Assembly: GCF_026586625.1 (NCBI RefSeq)
Contig: NZ_JAODIW010000006.1
Coordinates: 692,927 to 756,926, forward strand
Length of the DNA stretch: 64,000 nucleotides
DNA from: Halobium salinum
Lineage (GTDB): Archaea; Halobacteriota; Halobacteria; Halobacteriales; Haloferacaceae
Direction: 5' to 3'
Both the position numbers and the translations under genes were made by a program. Positions 41,770-50,161 of this stretch are shown here, in pieces (within the stretch, counting starts at the first letter, position 1; every line of letters begins with the position of its first letter). A model generated the notes under the pieces. It saw only the letters and a list, made by a program, of their open reading frames with translations, ran no database searches and was not told the origin of the DNA.

Positions 41770-41870
41770 GTCGACTGCCGCCCCGTGAGGCTCCGTGCGG
41801 GTGGTGAACGTCCGGCCGGGGTGGACGGCTTCCGGAAGCGTTAAACGAACACCTGCCCACGTTCGAGTGC

Positions 41871-41943
41871 GGGCCGGTGGGGTAGCTTGGTATCCTTCGG
41901 CCTTCGGGTGGCCGTAACCGCGATTCAAATTCGCGCCGGCCCA
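41871..41943 (+). tRNA. tRNA-Pro(CGG)
   Basis: 73 bases without intron. Acceptor arm GGGCCGG pairs with CCGGCCC and ends in A73. The anticodon stem CGGCC/GGCCG encloses loop UUCGGGU, giving anticodon CGG. The T arm is CGCGA-UUCAAAU-UCGCG, a perfect stem. CCA is not encoded. The last 22 bases and the 28 following are repeated at 42120-42169, an old integration trace. Confidence 0.95.
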
Positions 41944-41971
41944 CTTCTCCCGCACCTCGTCCGGCGAGCGC
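41922..41971. repeat. First copy of a 50-base direct repeat spanning the tRNA-Pro 3' end
   Basis: Starts in the T arm of tRNA-Pro and extends 28 bases past its end. 48 of 50 bases match 42120-42169. Likely one border (att site) of a former integrated element. Confidence 0.85.
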
Positions 41972-42119
41972 CGCGTAGCGTGTGCTCGCGCTTACCGAGT
42001 GCGGATGCAGAGCCTACGTGGAAATCTGAACCGAGGAGCAAAGCGAACACCGCGAGCGCAAGTGACCGCGTTCCCGCGAGCGAAGTGAGCGAGAGCCAGC
42101 GAGACCGCCGGCCGCGCGT

Positions 42120-42169
42120 GATTCAAATTCGCGCCGGTCCACTTCTCCCACACCTCGTCCGGCGAGCGC
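42120..42169. repeat. Second copy of the tRNA-Pro 3'-end direct repeat
   Basis: Matches 41922-41971 except for C to T in the acceptor part and G to A eleven bases later. It lacks the 5' two-thirds of the tRNA, so it is not a tRNA gene. Confidence 0.85.
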
Positions 42170-42475
42170 AGTGAACCGTCAGCACTGGGTGTGAAATCAC
42201 TCGCCAATCGACCGTGGGTCTGGGAGCGCAGCGAACGCCGTGAGCGTGAGCGACAGCGCCCCCACGAGCGGGGTGATACTCTAAACTCACTGGCGCCGCC
42301 GACGGCCGCGAGCCAACGACCGAACCGGCGGCTGAAGGAAGGACGAGTCGCGGGTCGGAACCGACCCGGGTACCGGCACCGCAGTACGCCGCTGAATCGA
42401 CCGATCGAGCCGTCGGCGAACGCTCTTTGCCGGCTGTAGGCTCGCCATATCGGGCGACGGATGGATATCACTGCG

Positions 42476-42485
42476 GTTTCGAAAC
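42476..42485. promoter_or_regulatory. Palindrome GTTTCGAAAC upstream of the ATP-grasp gene
   Basis: Perfect ten-base palindrome, followed at once by GTATG-N6-CATAC (42487-42502). With a TACTAATA box at about 42500-42507, 25-30 bases before the ATG at 42531, the promoter looks leaderless and the palindrome lies just upstream of the basal elements. Confidence 0.45.
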
Positions 42486-42530
42486 GGTATGTTTCTCCAT
42501 ACTAATACCGGTCCGGCTCTATCGGCCTCT

Positions 42531-43922
42531 ATGGACGGAGAACCCGGGAGCGAAGACACAGTCCTCATCCCGACTGGCTACGACCCCGCCAGCTATCCGT
42601 GTGTACGGTCGCTCGGAAGCAGGGGCGTTCGCACGCTCCTCGCGTCCGAATTCGACGACGTACCGGCGTCGGCTTCGCGTTTCTGTGACGAGGTGACACG
42701 CGTTCCCGCGCCCGGCGACGACCTCCTCGCCTACAAGGATGCGCTCGTCGGCCTCGCGGCACGGCCGGACGTACGGACTGTCGTCCCGATTCGACCGGCG
42801 GACACCTACGTGCTCTCGAAGTTCCGAGAGGAGTTCGAGCGATACGTGACGCTCGTCGTCCCCGAGATGGAGACCATGCGGACGGTCCACGACCGGGTCC
42901 GACTCGCCGCGGCCTGCGAGGAGGCGGGCGTCCCCGTCCCGCGGACCCGTCGACTCGGCGAGATGGACGACTGGAGCGGCCAGCACATCATCAAGTCGCG
43001 GTACAACATCCTCGTCGACGAGTACATGCCCGAGTACGAACCGGGCGAGAACCGGGTGGTCAAGGACGTGACGCACGTCCGCCAGGGCGACACGCCCGAC
43101 ACCGACGAGCTGGTCGAGCGGATGGGTCACGAGCCCATCGTCCAGGAGTTCATCCCCATCGAGGACGAGTACATGTTCGCCGGGTTGTACGACCACGGCG
43201 AACCGGTCGCGACGTTCCAGCACAAGCAGATTCGAGGCAACTCCTACACCGGCGGCGGCGGCGTCTACCGGAAGTCGATGTACGACCAGGAGATGGAGGA
43301 CGTGGCCCGAAAGCTCCTCTCCCACCTCGACTACCACGGGATCGCCTGCATCGAGTACATGAAACACGCCGAAACCGGCGAGTACGTCCTGACCGAGATC
43401 AACCCGCGGATGTGGCAGTCGCTCCCCTCGACGGTCCGCGCGGGCGCGGACTTCCCGCACTACTACTGGCAGCTCGCGACCGGCCAGAAGGACCGCATCG
43501 AACCCGGCTACGAGCTGGGTGTCGGCAGTCACCTCCTCTACGGGGAGGTCGGCCACCTCCTCTCCGTCCTCACCGACGACTCCGACCTCGTCGAGCGCCC
43601 CTCCTTCGTCCGTCGGGCGTGGGAGATCGCCGCCTCCTGTTACGACGAGCCGAAGTTCGACATCCTCCGGTTCGACGACCCCGCCCCGTTCCTCCGCGGT
43701 GTCGCTCACATGCTCCCGGACGGTGAGGACCTCCGGGGGAAGCTCCCCTTTCTAGGCGGACGGCGTCGACCCGGAGACGACGACGGACCGGAACTCGGTG
43801 ACGGGAGCGAGGGCGCGTCCGCGACGGTGACCGTCGAAGCCGACTCGGACGCCGCCGTCGACGGGACGGTGCCGGGGCAGTCCGACGAGTCACCGACCGA
43901 GTCGGTGACCTCCGACGACTGA
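42531..43922 (+). CDS. ATP-grasp carboxylate-amine ligase
   Basis: 463 residues from MDGEPGSEDTVLIPTGYDPA. ATP-grasp features: RVRLAAACEEAGVPVPRTR, the HIIKSRYN segment with the ATP-binding Lys, PIVQEFIPIEDEYMFAGLYD, GGGGVYRKS (flexible loop) and YVLTEINPRMWQSLP with the metal-binding Glu-x-Asn. This haloarchaeal family is annotated as carboxylate-amine ligase; the joined substrates are unknown. The last 50 residues are an acidic, Ser/Asp-rich tail. A TATA-like box 25-30 bases upstream supports the ATG at 42531; an earlier in-frame ATG at 42489 overlaps the promoter palindromes. Confidence 0.9.
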   Translation: MDGEPGSEDTVLIPTGYDPASYPCVRSLGSRGVRTLLASEFDDVPASASRFCDEVTRVPAPGDDLLAYKDALVGLAARPDVRTVVPIRPADTYVLSKFREEFERYVTLVVPEMETMRTVHDRVRLAAACEEAGVPVPRTRRLGEMDDWSGQHIIKSRYNILVDEYMPEYEPGENRVVKDVTHVRQGDTPDTDELVERMGHEPIVQEFIPIEDEYMFAGLYDHGEPVATFQHKQIRGNSYTGGGGVYRKSMYDQEMEDVARKLLSHLDYHGIACIEYMKHAETGEYVLTEINPRMWQSLPSTVRAGADFPHYYWQLATGQKDRIEPGYELGVGSHLLYGEVGHLLSVLTDDSDLVERPSFVRRAWEIAASCYDEPKFDILRFDDPAPFLRGVAHMLPDGEDLRGKLPFLGGRRRPGDDDGPELGDGSEGASATVTVEADSDAAVDGTVPGQSDESPTESVTSDD

Positions 43923-44092
43923 GCCGCAGAGCGGAGCCCCCACGACCACTGAGCCGCCCTCCGACGACTGCACCTTCGGGCGGTGACCCATGGCGACCGA
44001 GCCTCGAAGCGGGGCCGTCGCCGAGACCGTCGACCAGGCCCGGACGCCACCGGGGAAGGGGTTATCCCCCTCCGTCGGATAGCTCGGGTACC

Positions 44093-44857
44093 GTGACCGA
44101 CCTCGCAGACCCCGACGACGTCGACGGCGGCGCCGACTTCGACGCCGACCCCGCCGACACCGACGAACTCGCGGCCGCCCGCGACGACGTGGTCGCCCGC
44201 GTCCGCGACCACGCCGGGCGCATCGCCCGCGAACTCGCGCTTCTCCAGGGCGGCGACTACGGGAGCGCCGACTTCGACACCGACGACGGCGAGTGGACGC
44301 TGAAGTACGAGGGCGGCGACCTCCAGTACCTCCGTTTCGACCCCAAACGCGGGAGCGAGACGTACGTCGTCTCGACGAAACAGCCGCCCGAACCGGACGC
44401 CCTCGCCGCGGCGATGGAAGACTACGACGCCTTCGTCGCCGCCTACAACGAGCACGTCGCCTCGCTGGACGGCGTGCTCGACGGCGTCGACACCGACTTC
44501 CCCGAGGCCGCCTCGACGGACGAGGTCGTCGCCCAGCGCGACCGCGTCCTCGACGCCGTCCGCGACGTGTGCGACCAGATAGCCGACCGCCTCTACCGCT
44601 TCGAAGGCGGCGACTACGGCACCTACACCGCCCGCGTCTCCGGCACGCGCTGGGAGCTGAAGTGGGAGGACGGACGGTCGTCCTACCTCCGCGTCGGCGG
44701 GTCGGGGGGCGTCTACCTCCTCTCGCAGTACGAGGCGCCCGCCGCGGCCGACGTCCGCGAACTCGCCGGGGACGTGCCGGCGTTCGTCGATTCGTTCAAC
44801 GAGTACGTCGAGGAGTTGGAGTCGGACCTCGACGGCGTCGCCTTCGGCGACGACTGA
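44093..44857 (+). CDS. Acidic protein built of two homologous halves, unknown function
   Basis: 254 residues, extremely acidic. Residues about 27-130 and 145-250 are similar: RDDVVARVRDHAGRIARELA..GGDYGSADF...WTLKYEGG...YLRF aligns with RDRVLDAVRDVCDQIADRLY..GGDYGTYTA...WELKWEDG...YLRV, and both halves end in a helix (FVAAYNEHVASLDG and FVDSFNEYVEELES). An internal duplication is therefore clear. I do not recognise the fold. GTG start; GGTTATCC about 30 bases upstream may be its TATA box. Confidence 0.8.
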   Translation: MTDLADPDDVDGGADFDADPADTDELAAARDDVVARVRDHAGRIARELALLQGGDYGSADFDTDDGEWTLKYEGGDLQYLRFDPKRGSETYVVSTKQPPEPDALAAAMEDYDAFVAAYNEHVASLDGVLDGVDTDFPEAASTDEVVAQRDRVLDAVRDVCDQIADRLYRFEGGDYGTYTARVSGTRWELKWEDGRSSYLRVGGSGGVYLLSQYEAPAAADVRELAGDVPAFVDSFNEYVEELESDLDGVAFGDD

Positions 44858-44891
44858 GTCCGACGAGTCGGGCTCGCGTGCTCCGCGTCTC

Positions 44892-45875
44892 TCACGCGAG
44901 GACGTACACGACCAGGGACGCCGCCGCCGCGACCGTCAGCGTCGCGAGTCCGGTGACGACGGCCCGGAGCGCACGCTCCTTCGGCGGTCCTGTCGCGCCG
45001 AAGAGCGCCGACAGTCCCACGAGGGCGGCGAGCGGGACGACGGTGAACCCGAGGACGTGTGCGTCCGCCATCGTCGGCCGAGGGAGCGCCAGCGCGACGG
45101 GCGCGTAGCCGACACCGAGGCCGACTCGCCAGTCGATCACGTCCTCGAGACGGCGGCCGTCGAGCCGAAGGGCGACGAGGAGGCCGGCCCAGACGGTGGC
45201 CACCTCGACGAACAGAACCGCGAGCAGGTTCACCGCCTCGTCGGCGGCGAAGACGACCCGGCCTGTGAGGAGGTCGGGGCCGACCGGCGCGAGCAACGGC
45301 GGCGGCGCGGCCATGAACACGTCGCCGAAGGGGTGCTCGAGGAGACCGAGCGTCCCGGCGCCGACGAGCGCCGGAAGCGGCAAGTCGGTGCGACGACCGA
45401 CGACGACGCCGACCAGGAGGACGCTCGCGGCGAACCCGGCGAGCACGAGGGCGCCGTCGACGCCGACCCAGTCGAGCACGGGACGGCTGAACCGAGCGAC
45501 CGCGGCGAGGCCGCCGACGCCGACGGTCCCGACGGCGGCCGCGACGAGGGTCGGACGCCCGTCGACGCGGAGCGTCCGCCCGATACCGGCACCGCCCGCG
45601 AAGACGACGGCGACACAGCAGAGGACCGGAAGCGGGTGGGTGACGACTCGGTGGAGGTCGTTGGTGACGACCCAGAACGCGTCCCAGCCGAGCGGGGCGC
45701 CGTCGAGAACGGCGGCAACGTAGCTCACCAGCCCGTAGACGACGTCGAGGTCGGGGAGGAGGGCGGCGACGGCGGCGACGAGGCCGAGCCCGTGGGCCGT
45801 CGTCGGGTCGTGACCGCGGACACGAGCGAGCGCTCCGGCCAGCGCGAAGGCGAGAAACTCGTGTCCGACGAACAT
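44892..45875 (-). CDS. DUF457-like membrane-bound metal-dependent hydrolase
   Basis: 327 residues, about eight membrane segments. The N-terminus MFVGHEFLAFALAGALARVR with HE, then ALLPDLDVVYGL (Asp pair) and HRVVTHPLPVL give the metal-site pattern of the LexA-binding/YdjM (DUF457) group; a further EHPFGDVFMA occurs near residue 195. The family's reaction is not well known. The ATG lies 3 bases after the stop of the upstream membrane-protein gene, so they form an operon. Confidence 0.82.
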   Translation of the reverse strand: MFVGHEFLAFALAGALARVRGHDPTTAHGLGLVAAVAALLPDLDVVYGLVSYVAAVLDGAPLGWDAFWVVTNDLHRVVTHPLPVLCCVAVVFAGGAGIGRTLRVDGRPTLVAAAVGTVGVGGLAAVARFSRPVLDWVGVDGALVLAGFAASVLLVGVVVGRRTDLPLPALVGAGTLGLLEHPFGDVFMAAPPPLLAPVGPDLLTGRVVFAADEAVNLLAVLFVEVATVWAGLLVALRLDGRRLEDVIDWRVGLGVGYAPVALALPRPTMADAHVLGFTVVPLAALVGLSALFGATGPPKERALRAVVTGLATLTVAAAASLVVYVLA

Positions 45876-45878
45876 CCG

Positions 45879-46505
45879 TCAGCGCTCCCGAGACGACCGG
45901 GAGACGCCGCCGTCCGAGGCCGGCTCCGGGGCCGGACTCGGGGTCGACTCGGTCGCCGGTCCCGCGTCGACGGCGTCGTCCGCAGTCCCCCCGACGAAGC
46001 GCCGGAGTACCACGTGGCCGAGGAGCACGACGGCGGCGCCGGCGGTGTCGAGGACGAGGTCGACCACCGTGTCCTCGACGTAGAACTCGACCGACCAGTG
46101 CCACCAGAAGTCCTTGAAGAGGTACTCGTACACCTCGAACCCGGCGCCGATGGCGAAGAGGGCGGGTACGAGCCACAGCGGCGCCCGGACCGAGCGAACC
46201 GGGCGGCAGAACCCGGCGTAGAGGATGGCGGCGACGCCTGCGCCACCCATGGAGTGGGTCAGTAAGTCCCACCACGGGACGGCGACGTAGACGCCGTACG
46301 CCAGCCCGCCGAAGTGAAAGACACAGACCAGCAGTCCCCAGCCGATTATCACGGCCCACGCGAGCGCCGTCCGCCGCCGCCCGAGGTCCGCCCGAAGCTG
46401 GCCGAAGAACCGGGCGAGCGTCCGCCACGGCCAGCCCATGGCCCGTCTCGCTCGACCACTCCCGCTCGTCTCCTCCGGGCCACCACTCGTCCTCCCGTCG
46501 CTCAT
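45879..46505 (-). CDS. YjdF/DUF2238-like membrane protein
   Basis: 208 residues. Membrane segments include RTALAWAVIIGWGLLVCVFH, WWDLLTHSMGGAGVAAILYA, LWLVPALFAIGAGFEVYEYL and VVDLVLDTAGAAVVLLGHVV. The WDLLTHSMGG, FEVYEYL and DTVVDLVLDTAG parts recall DUF2238 (YjdF), where WD..H, YE..E and D..WD are conserved. Function unknown. I chose the ATG at 46505, preceded by GGTGG; an internal ATG at 46439 is possible and would remove 22 residues. Confidence 0.8.
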   Translation of the reverse strand: MSDGRTSGGPEETSGSGRARRAMGWPWRTLARFFGQLRADLGRRRTALAWAVIIGWGLLVCVFHFGGLAYGVYVAVPWWDLLTHSMGGAGVAAILYAGFCRPVRSVRAPLWLVPALFAIGAGFEVYEYLFKDFWWHWSVEFYVEDTVVDLVLDTAGAAVVLLGHVVLRRFVGGTADDAVDAGPATESTPSPAPEPASDGGVSRSSRER

Positions 46506-46732
46506 CCAATCCACCGCCCCGTCGAGACGGGCCGCGCCGAGAGGCCCTGGAGAGGCACCGGTGTCGCGTGAACCATGTCGTTCGTCCCGAGCCGACCGAA
46601 CCGGTATATGTTTTCCGTCACGGAGCGGTGCACGACGAGCCGCCCGAGTCGATTCTCCCCCGCACACTCTTATCCCCGTACACTCACGAACGGACATCCA
46701 CACATTGATACCCGACCGTCGGGTTGGCTCCC

Positions 46733-47341
46733 ATGTCAAGCGATGGCCGCAACACCCGAGCGGGACGACAGGGGGACGAACGGGAACACGAGCGTCGACA
46801 CGGGCGACGGTCGGCCGTGCCGGCCCGTGGCCGGAGGGACGGCTCGGTGCTGATCGTCGTCTGCGGGCTCCCGGGCGTCGGAAAGACCAGCGTCGCCGAG
46901 CGCGTCGCGACCCGCGCCGAGGGGACGCTCCTGCGCACCGACGTGGTGCGAAAGGAGCGCTACCCGGACCCCGACTACACGAGCGAGGAGACTGACGCCG
47001 TCTACGCCGACCTGCTCGACCGGGCGGAGTCGCTTCTCGAAGCCGGCGATACCGTCGTCCTCGACGGCACGTTCAGGCGGGAGCGTCGCCGCGAGGACGC
47101 GAAGCGAATCGCGGCCGACGCCGACGCCGAGTTCAGGCTCCTGAAGGTCGAGTGTGACGAGGCCGTCGTCCGCGAGCGCATCGCGAACCGGACGGACGAC
47201 GAGAGCGACGCCGACTTCGAGGTCCACCGGCTCCTGCGCGAGGAGTTCGACCCCGTCGCCGTCGGCCACGCGACCGTCGACAACTCCGGCGCGCCCGAGG
47301 AGACGACCGCCCGCGTCGACGGGCTGTTCCCGACGCCGTGA
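46733..47341 (+). CDS. P-loop kinase (AAA/zeta-toxin-like fold)
   Basis: 202 residues from MSSDGRNTRAGRQGDEREHE. Walker A VVCGLPGVGKTSVAERV is near residue 45-55, followed by LLRTDVVRKERYP and a VVLDGTFRRERRREDAKRIA segment that matches the lid/acceptor region of small-molecule kinases with the zeta-toxin-like fold. Acceptor unknown. A TTG at 46724 could add three residues. The end overlaps the next gene as GTGA, so they are coupled. Confidence 0.85.
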   Translation: MSSDGRNTRAGRQGDEREHERRHGRRSAVPARGRRDGSVLIVVCGLPGVGKTSVAERVATRAEGTLLRTDVVRKERYPDPDYTSEETDAVYADLLDRAESLLEAGDTVVLDGTFRRERRREDAKRIAADADAEFRLLKVECDEAVVRERIANRTDDESDADFEVHRLLREEFDPVAVGHATVDNSGAPEETTARVDGLFPTP

Positions 47342-47700
47342 CCACGGACGCCGAGAGTCGCGAAGTCGGCGACACCGCCATCCACGGCGTCGGGGTCGAC
47401 CCCGAGACGCGCTGTGCCCACTACGCCGGCGAGCGCGACGTCGTCGCGATTCGGTTCGCCTGCTGTGACGCCTACTACCCGTGCTTCGACTGCCACGCCG
47501 CCGTGGCGGACCACCCGCCCGAGCCGATTCCCCGGGCGGCGTTCGACGAGGCGGGGGTGCTCTGTGGCGTCTGCGGGTCGACGCTGACCGTCTCCGAGTA
47601 CCTCGACTGTGGATTCACCTGTCCGCGCTGTGGTACCGCGTTCAACCCCGGCTGTGCGGCCCACTACGACCGGTACTTCGCGGGCGAGGCGGGTCACTGA
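47338..47700 (+). CDS. CHY-type zinc finger protein
   Basis: 120 residues with ten or more Cys/His metal ligands: CAHYAGERD, CCDAYYPCFDCH, CGVCGS, CPRC and CAAHYDRYF. This is the CHY zinc finger. In eukaryotes it lies in E3 ligases; in archaea and bacteria stand-alone copies occur with unknown roles. GTG start overlapping the kinase stop by four bases. Confidence 0.92.
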   Translation: MTTDAESREVGDTAIHGVGVDPETRCAHYAGERDVVAIRFACCDAYYPCFDCHAAVADHPPEPIPRAAFDEAGVLCGVCGSTLTVSEYLDCGFTCPRCGTAFNPGCAAHYDRYFAGEAGH

Positions 47701-47793
47701 GCCGCGGGAGCGAGGCGTGCCCACTACACTCACACCGGCCACGCCACCCGGCTTCGAGCGCCTTAACCACGTCCCGACCGAACCAACGGCCGA

Positions 47794-48873
47794 ATGACTG
47801 ACGCGATACGCGTCGAGGACCTGCGAAAGCAGTACGACGACGTGCAGGCCCTCGAAGGCGTCGACCTCACGGTTCCGGAGGGGAGCTTCTTCGGGCTGCT
47901 CGGACCGAACGGCGCGGGAAAGACCACGTTCATCAACATCCTCGTCGGGCTCGTCCGGCGCTCGGGCGGCACCGCCGAGGTGTTCGGTCACGACGTGGAG
48001 GACGACTACCGCGCCGCCCGCGACGCCATCGGCCTCGCGCCGCAGGAGTTCAACGTCGACCGCTTCTTCCCCATCCACGAGGTGCTCGAACACAAGGCCG
48101 GCTACCACGGCATCCCGCGCTCGGAGGCCCGGGAGCGCGCCGACGAGGTGCTCGAGCGCGTCGGCATCCTGGACAAGCGCGACACCCGCTTCGACTGGCT
48201 CTCCGGCGGGATGAAGCGTCGGTTCGTGCTCGCCCGGGCGCTCATCACCGACCCCGACCTCCTGATTCTGGACGAACCGACTGCGGGCGTCGACGTCCAA
48301 CTCCGCCACGACCTCTGGGAGCTCATCACTGACCTCAACGAGTCCGGCACGACGGTCCTGCTGACGACCCACTACATCGAGGAGGCCGAACGCCTCTGTG
48401 ACGAGGTCGCCATCCTCGACTCCGGCTCGGTCGTCACCGTCGCCAGCCCGGAGGAGTTGATGGAGCGCGGCCCCGACACCATCACCGTCACGCTCCGCGA
48501 GGCGCCCGACGCGCTCCCCGACCTCGGCCTCGACGACGGCCGCGTGGAGTCGGTCGACTTGGAGGGGGACCGCCTCGTCGTCACCGCCCGAGAGGGTGGG
48601 CTCGTCGCCCCGAACCTCGTCCGCGCGCTGGACCGTACCGGCAACGACATCGTCGACTTCGACGTGTCGCGCACCTCACTGGAGGAGGTGTTCGTCGAGC
48701 TCACCCGACAGAACGAGAGCGTGAGCGACGGTGCCGACGGCGGGTCCGGCGACGCCGACGAGGCCGACACCGCTCGCGACCGACAGGCCGCGGTCGCGGC
48801 GACCAACGGCACCGACTCCAGCGCCGGCACCGATTCGGACGCTGGCACCGCCGACGGGGGGGCCGGCCGATGA
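47794..48873 (+). CDS. ABC-2 type transporter ATP-binding protein
   Basis: 359 residues. Walker A LLGPNGAGKTTFINIL at about 38-50, signature WLSGGMKRRFVLARALI, Walker B LLILDEPTAGVDVQLR and the switch His in LLTTHYIEEAERLCDE. A C-terminal extension of about 60 residues is Asp/Thr/Ala-rich. NatA/drug-exporter type. Its stop overlaps the permease start as ATGA. Confidence 0.95.
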   Translation: MTDAIRVEDLRKQYDDVQALEGVDLTVPEGSFFGLLGPNGAGKTTFINILVGLVRRSGGTAEVFGHDVEDDYRAARDAIGLAPQEFNVDRFFPIHEVLEHKAGYHGIPRSEARERADEVLERVGILDKRDTRFDWLSGGMKRRFVLARALITDPDLLILDEPTAGVDVQLRHDLWELITDLNESGTTVLLTTHYIEEAERLCDEVAILDSGSVVTVASPEELMERGPDTITVTLREAPDALPDLGLDDGRVESVDLEGDRLVVTAREGGLVAPNLVRALDRTGNDIVDFDVSRTSLEEVFVELTRQNESVSDGADGGSGDADEADTARDRQAAVAATNGTDSSAGTDSDAGTADGGAGR

Positions 48874-49685
48874 GCGCCGAGTCCTCCACCTCGGGCCGCA
48901 GCGGCCTCGCCGCCGCCCTTGTCGGCTTCCGGACGCTCGCGCGTCGGGAGATTCTGCGCTTCCTCCGGCGGCCGAAGAACACGTTCGTCCCACCGTTCGT
49001 CACGAACGTGCTCTACTTCTCCGTCTTCGGGGTCATCCTCGGCGACCGCGTGGGGGGTGTCGCCGTCGACGGACAGACCGTACCCTACATCGTGTTTATC
49101 CTGCCAGGACTCGTCGTCCTCGGCGCCATCGCCAACGCCTTCGAGAACGCCTCTTTCTCCATCTTCCACGGCCGGTGGAACCACTACATCGAGGAGACGC
49201 TCACCTCGCCGATGTCCTACGGTCGGATGGTCGCGGCCTACGTCACCGCCGGCGTGGTTCGGGGGCTGACGGTCGGGGCGCTCATCGCCGTCATCGGCGC
49301 GTTCTTCACGCCGGTCGGCGTCGCGAACCTCCTCTATCTGGTCGCGTTCGCGCTCGTCATCACGCTGCTGTTCTCCGCCTTCGGTGTCGTCGGCGGGCTG
49401 TGGGCCGACGACTGGGACAACCTCACCATGATGAACCAGTTCATCGTCCGGCCGCTGGTCTTCTTCGGCGGCATCTTCTACGCTATCTCGGACCTCCCCT
49501 CGCCGTACTACGAACTCTCCCTCCTGAATCCGATGGTGTACATGGTAAACGGTGTCCGTCACGGCTTCCTCGGCGTCTCCGAGGTCGACCCGTTCACCTC
49601 CCTGCTCGTGCTGTCAGGGTTGACGGTCGCCGTCCTGGTGCTCGACGCGTACCTCTTCAGGAAGGGGTACGGGCTGACCGACTGA
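48870..49685 (+). CDS. ABC-2 type transporter permease
   Basis: 271 residues with six membrane segments: FVTNVLYFSVFGVILGDRVG, YIVFILPGLVVLGAIANAFE, LTVGALIAVIGAFFTPVGVA and a C-terminal LVLSGLTVAVLVLDAYLF. The region YELSLLNPMVYMVNGVRHGF is the conserved ABC-2 membrane signature. Forms an exporter with the preceding ATPase; substrate unknown (drug, lipid or polysaccharide classes exist). Confidence 0.94.
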   Translation: MSAESSTSGRSGLAAALVGFRTLARREILRFLRRPKNTFVPPFVTNVLYFSVFGVILGDRVGGVAVDGQTVPYIVFILPGLVVLGAIANAFENASFSIFHGRWNHYIEETLTSPMSYGRMVAAYVTAGVVRGLTVGALIAVIGAFFTPVGVANLLYLVAFALVITLLFSAFGVVGGLWADDWDNLTMMNQFIVRPLVFFGGIFYAISDLPSPYYELSLLNPMVYMVNGVRHGFLGVSEVDPFTSLLVLSGLTVAVLVLDAYLFRKGYGLTD

Positions 49686-49735
49686 GCGGGTGGTTCGCGG
49701 GGTCGTACCGCCCTCCGGTCGAATCGACTCCGGAC

Positions 49736-50137
49736 TCACCGCCGGATGTCCAGCCGAACCGCGTGAATACACAGCGCCAGTCCGCCGAGGGCGACCAGCA
49801 CGGGGCCGAACGTCCGCGGGTCGGTCCAGTCGAAGTACCGCGGGGCCGCGGAGACGTAGTAGGTGCTTTCCTGCTCGACCACGCGCGGCATCTGATACTC
49901 GGCTCTCGTCTCGAAGCGGACCGTCTCACCCGCCTTGGCGCGGTCGAACACCTGCTGCTGCTCGGGGCTGAGACTCGCGTAGGGCTCGATGGACGTGACC
50001 TGCATCGGCGGCTCGTCGCGCTCGTTCTTGATGTCGAACTTGTAGTCGTCGTCTGCGACGGCTATCCAGGAGGCCACCCCGGCCATCCCGACGAGGATGC
50101 CGAGGGTGAGGAGGGCGAAGGTTTTCCAACCGGCCAT
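49736..50137 (-). CDS. Small two-helix membrane protein, unknown function
   Basis: 133 residues. An N-terminal helix (FALLTLGILVGMAGVASWIA) may be a signal anchor, then about 75 extracellular residues (IEPYASLSPEQQQVFDRAKA) and a C-terminal helix FGPVLVALGGLALCIHAVRL. The topology places the middle outside. It follows the lycopene-cyclase-domain gene by 24 bases on the same strand, so the two are likely co-transcribed. I know no family. Confidence 0.75.
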   Translation of the reverse strand: MAGWKTFALLTLGILVGMAGVASWIAVADDDYKFDIKNERDEPPMQVTSIEPYASLSPEQQQVFDRAKAGETVRFETRAEYQMPRVVEQESTYYVSAAPRYFDWTDPRTFGPVLVALGGLALCIHAVRLDIRR

Positions 50138-50161
50138 GACTCCGAAATTCTACGCCATCTG

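Larger units (their letters stand above)
41944..42530. other. Intergenic region with att-like duplication and GAGCG-rich filler
   Basis: 587 bases with no supported gene. 41972-42119 is filler rich in GCGAGCG/GAGCGAAGTGAGCGAG units. The second att-like copy follows at 42120-42169. Then comes more filler of the same kind up to about 42260. The last 90 bases turn AT-rich and hold the promoter of the ATP-grasp gene. Confidence 0.7.

Noticed and set aside
42120-42169. Second tRNA-Pro gene
   Set aside because: Only the T loop and 3' acceptor half are present; there is no D arm or anticodon arm.
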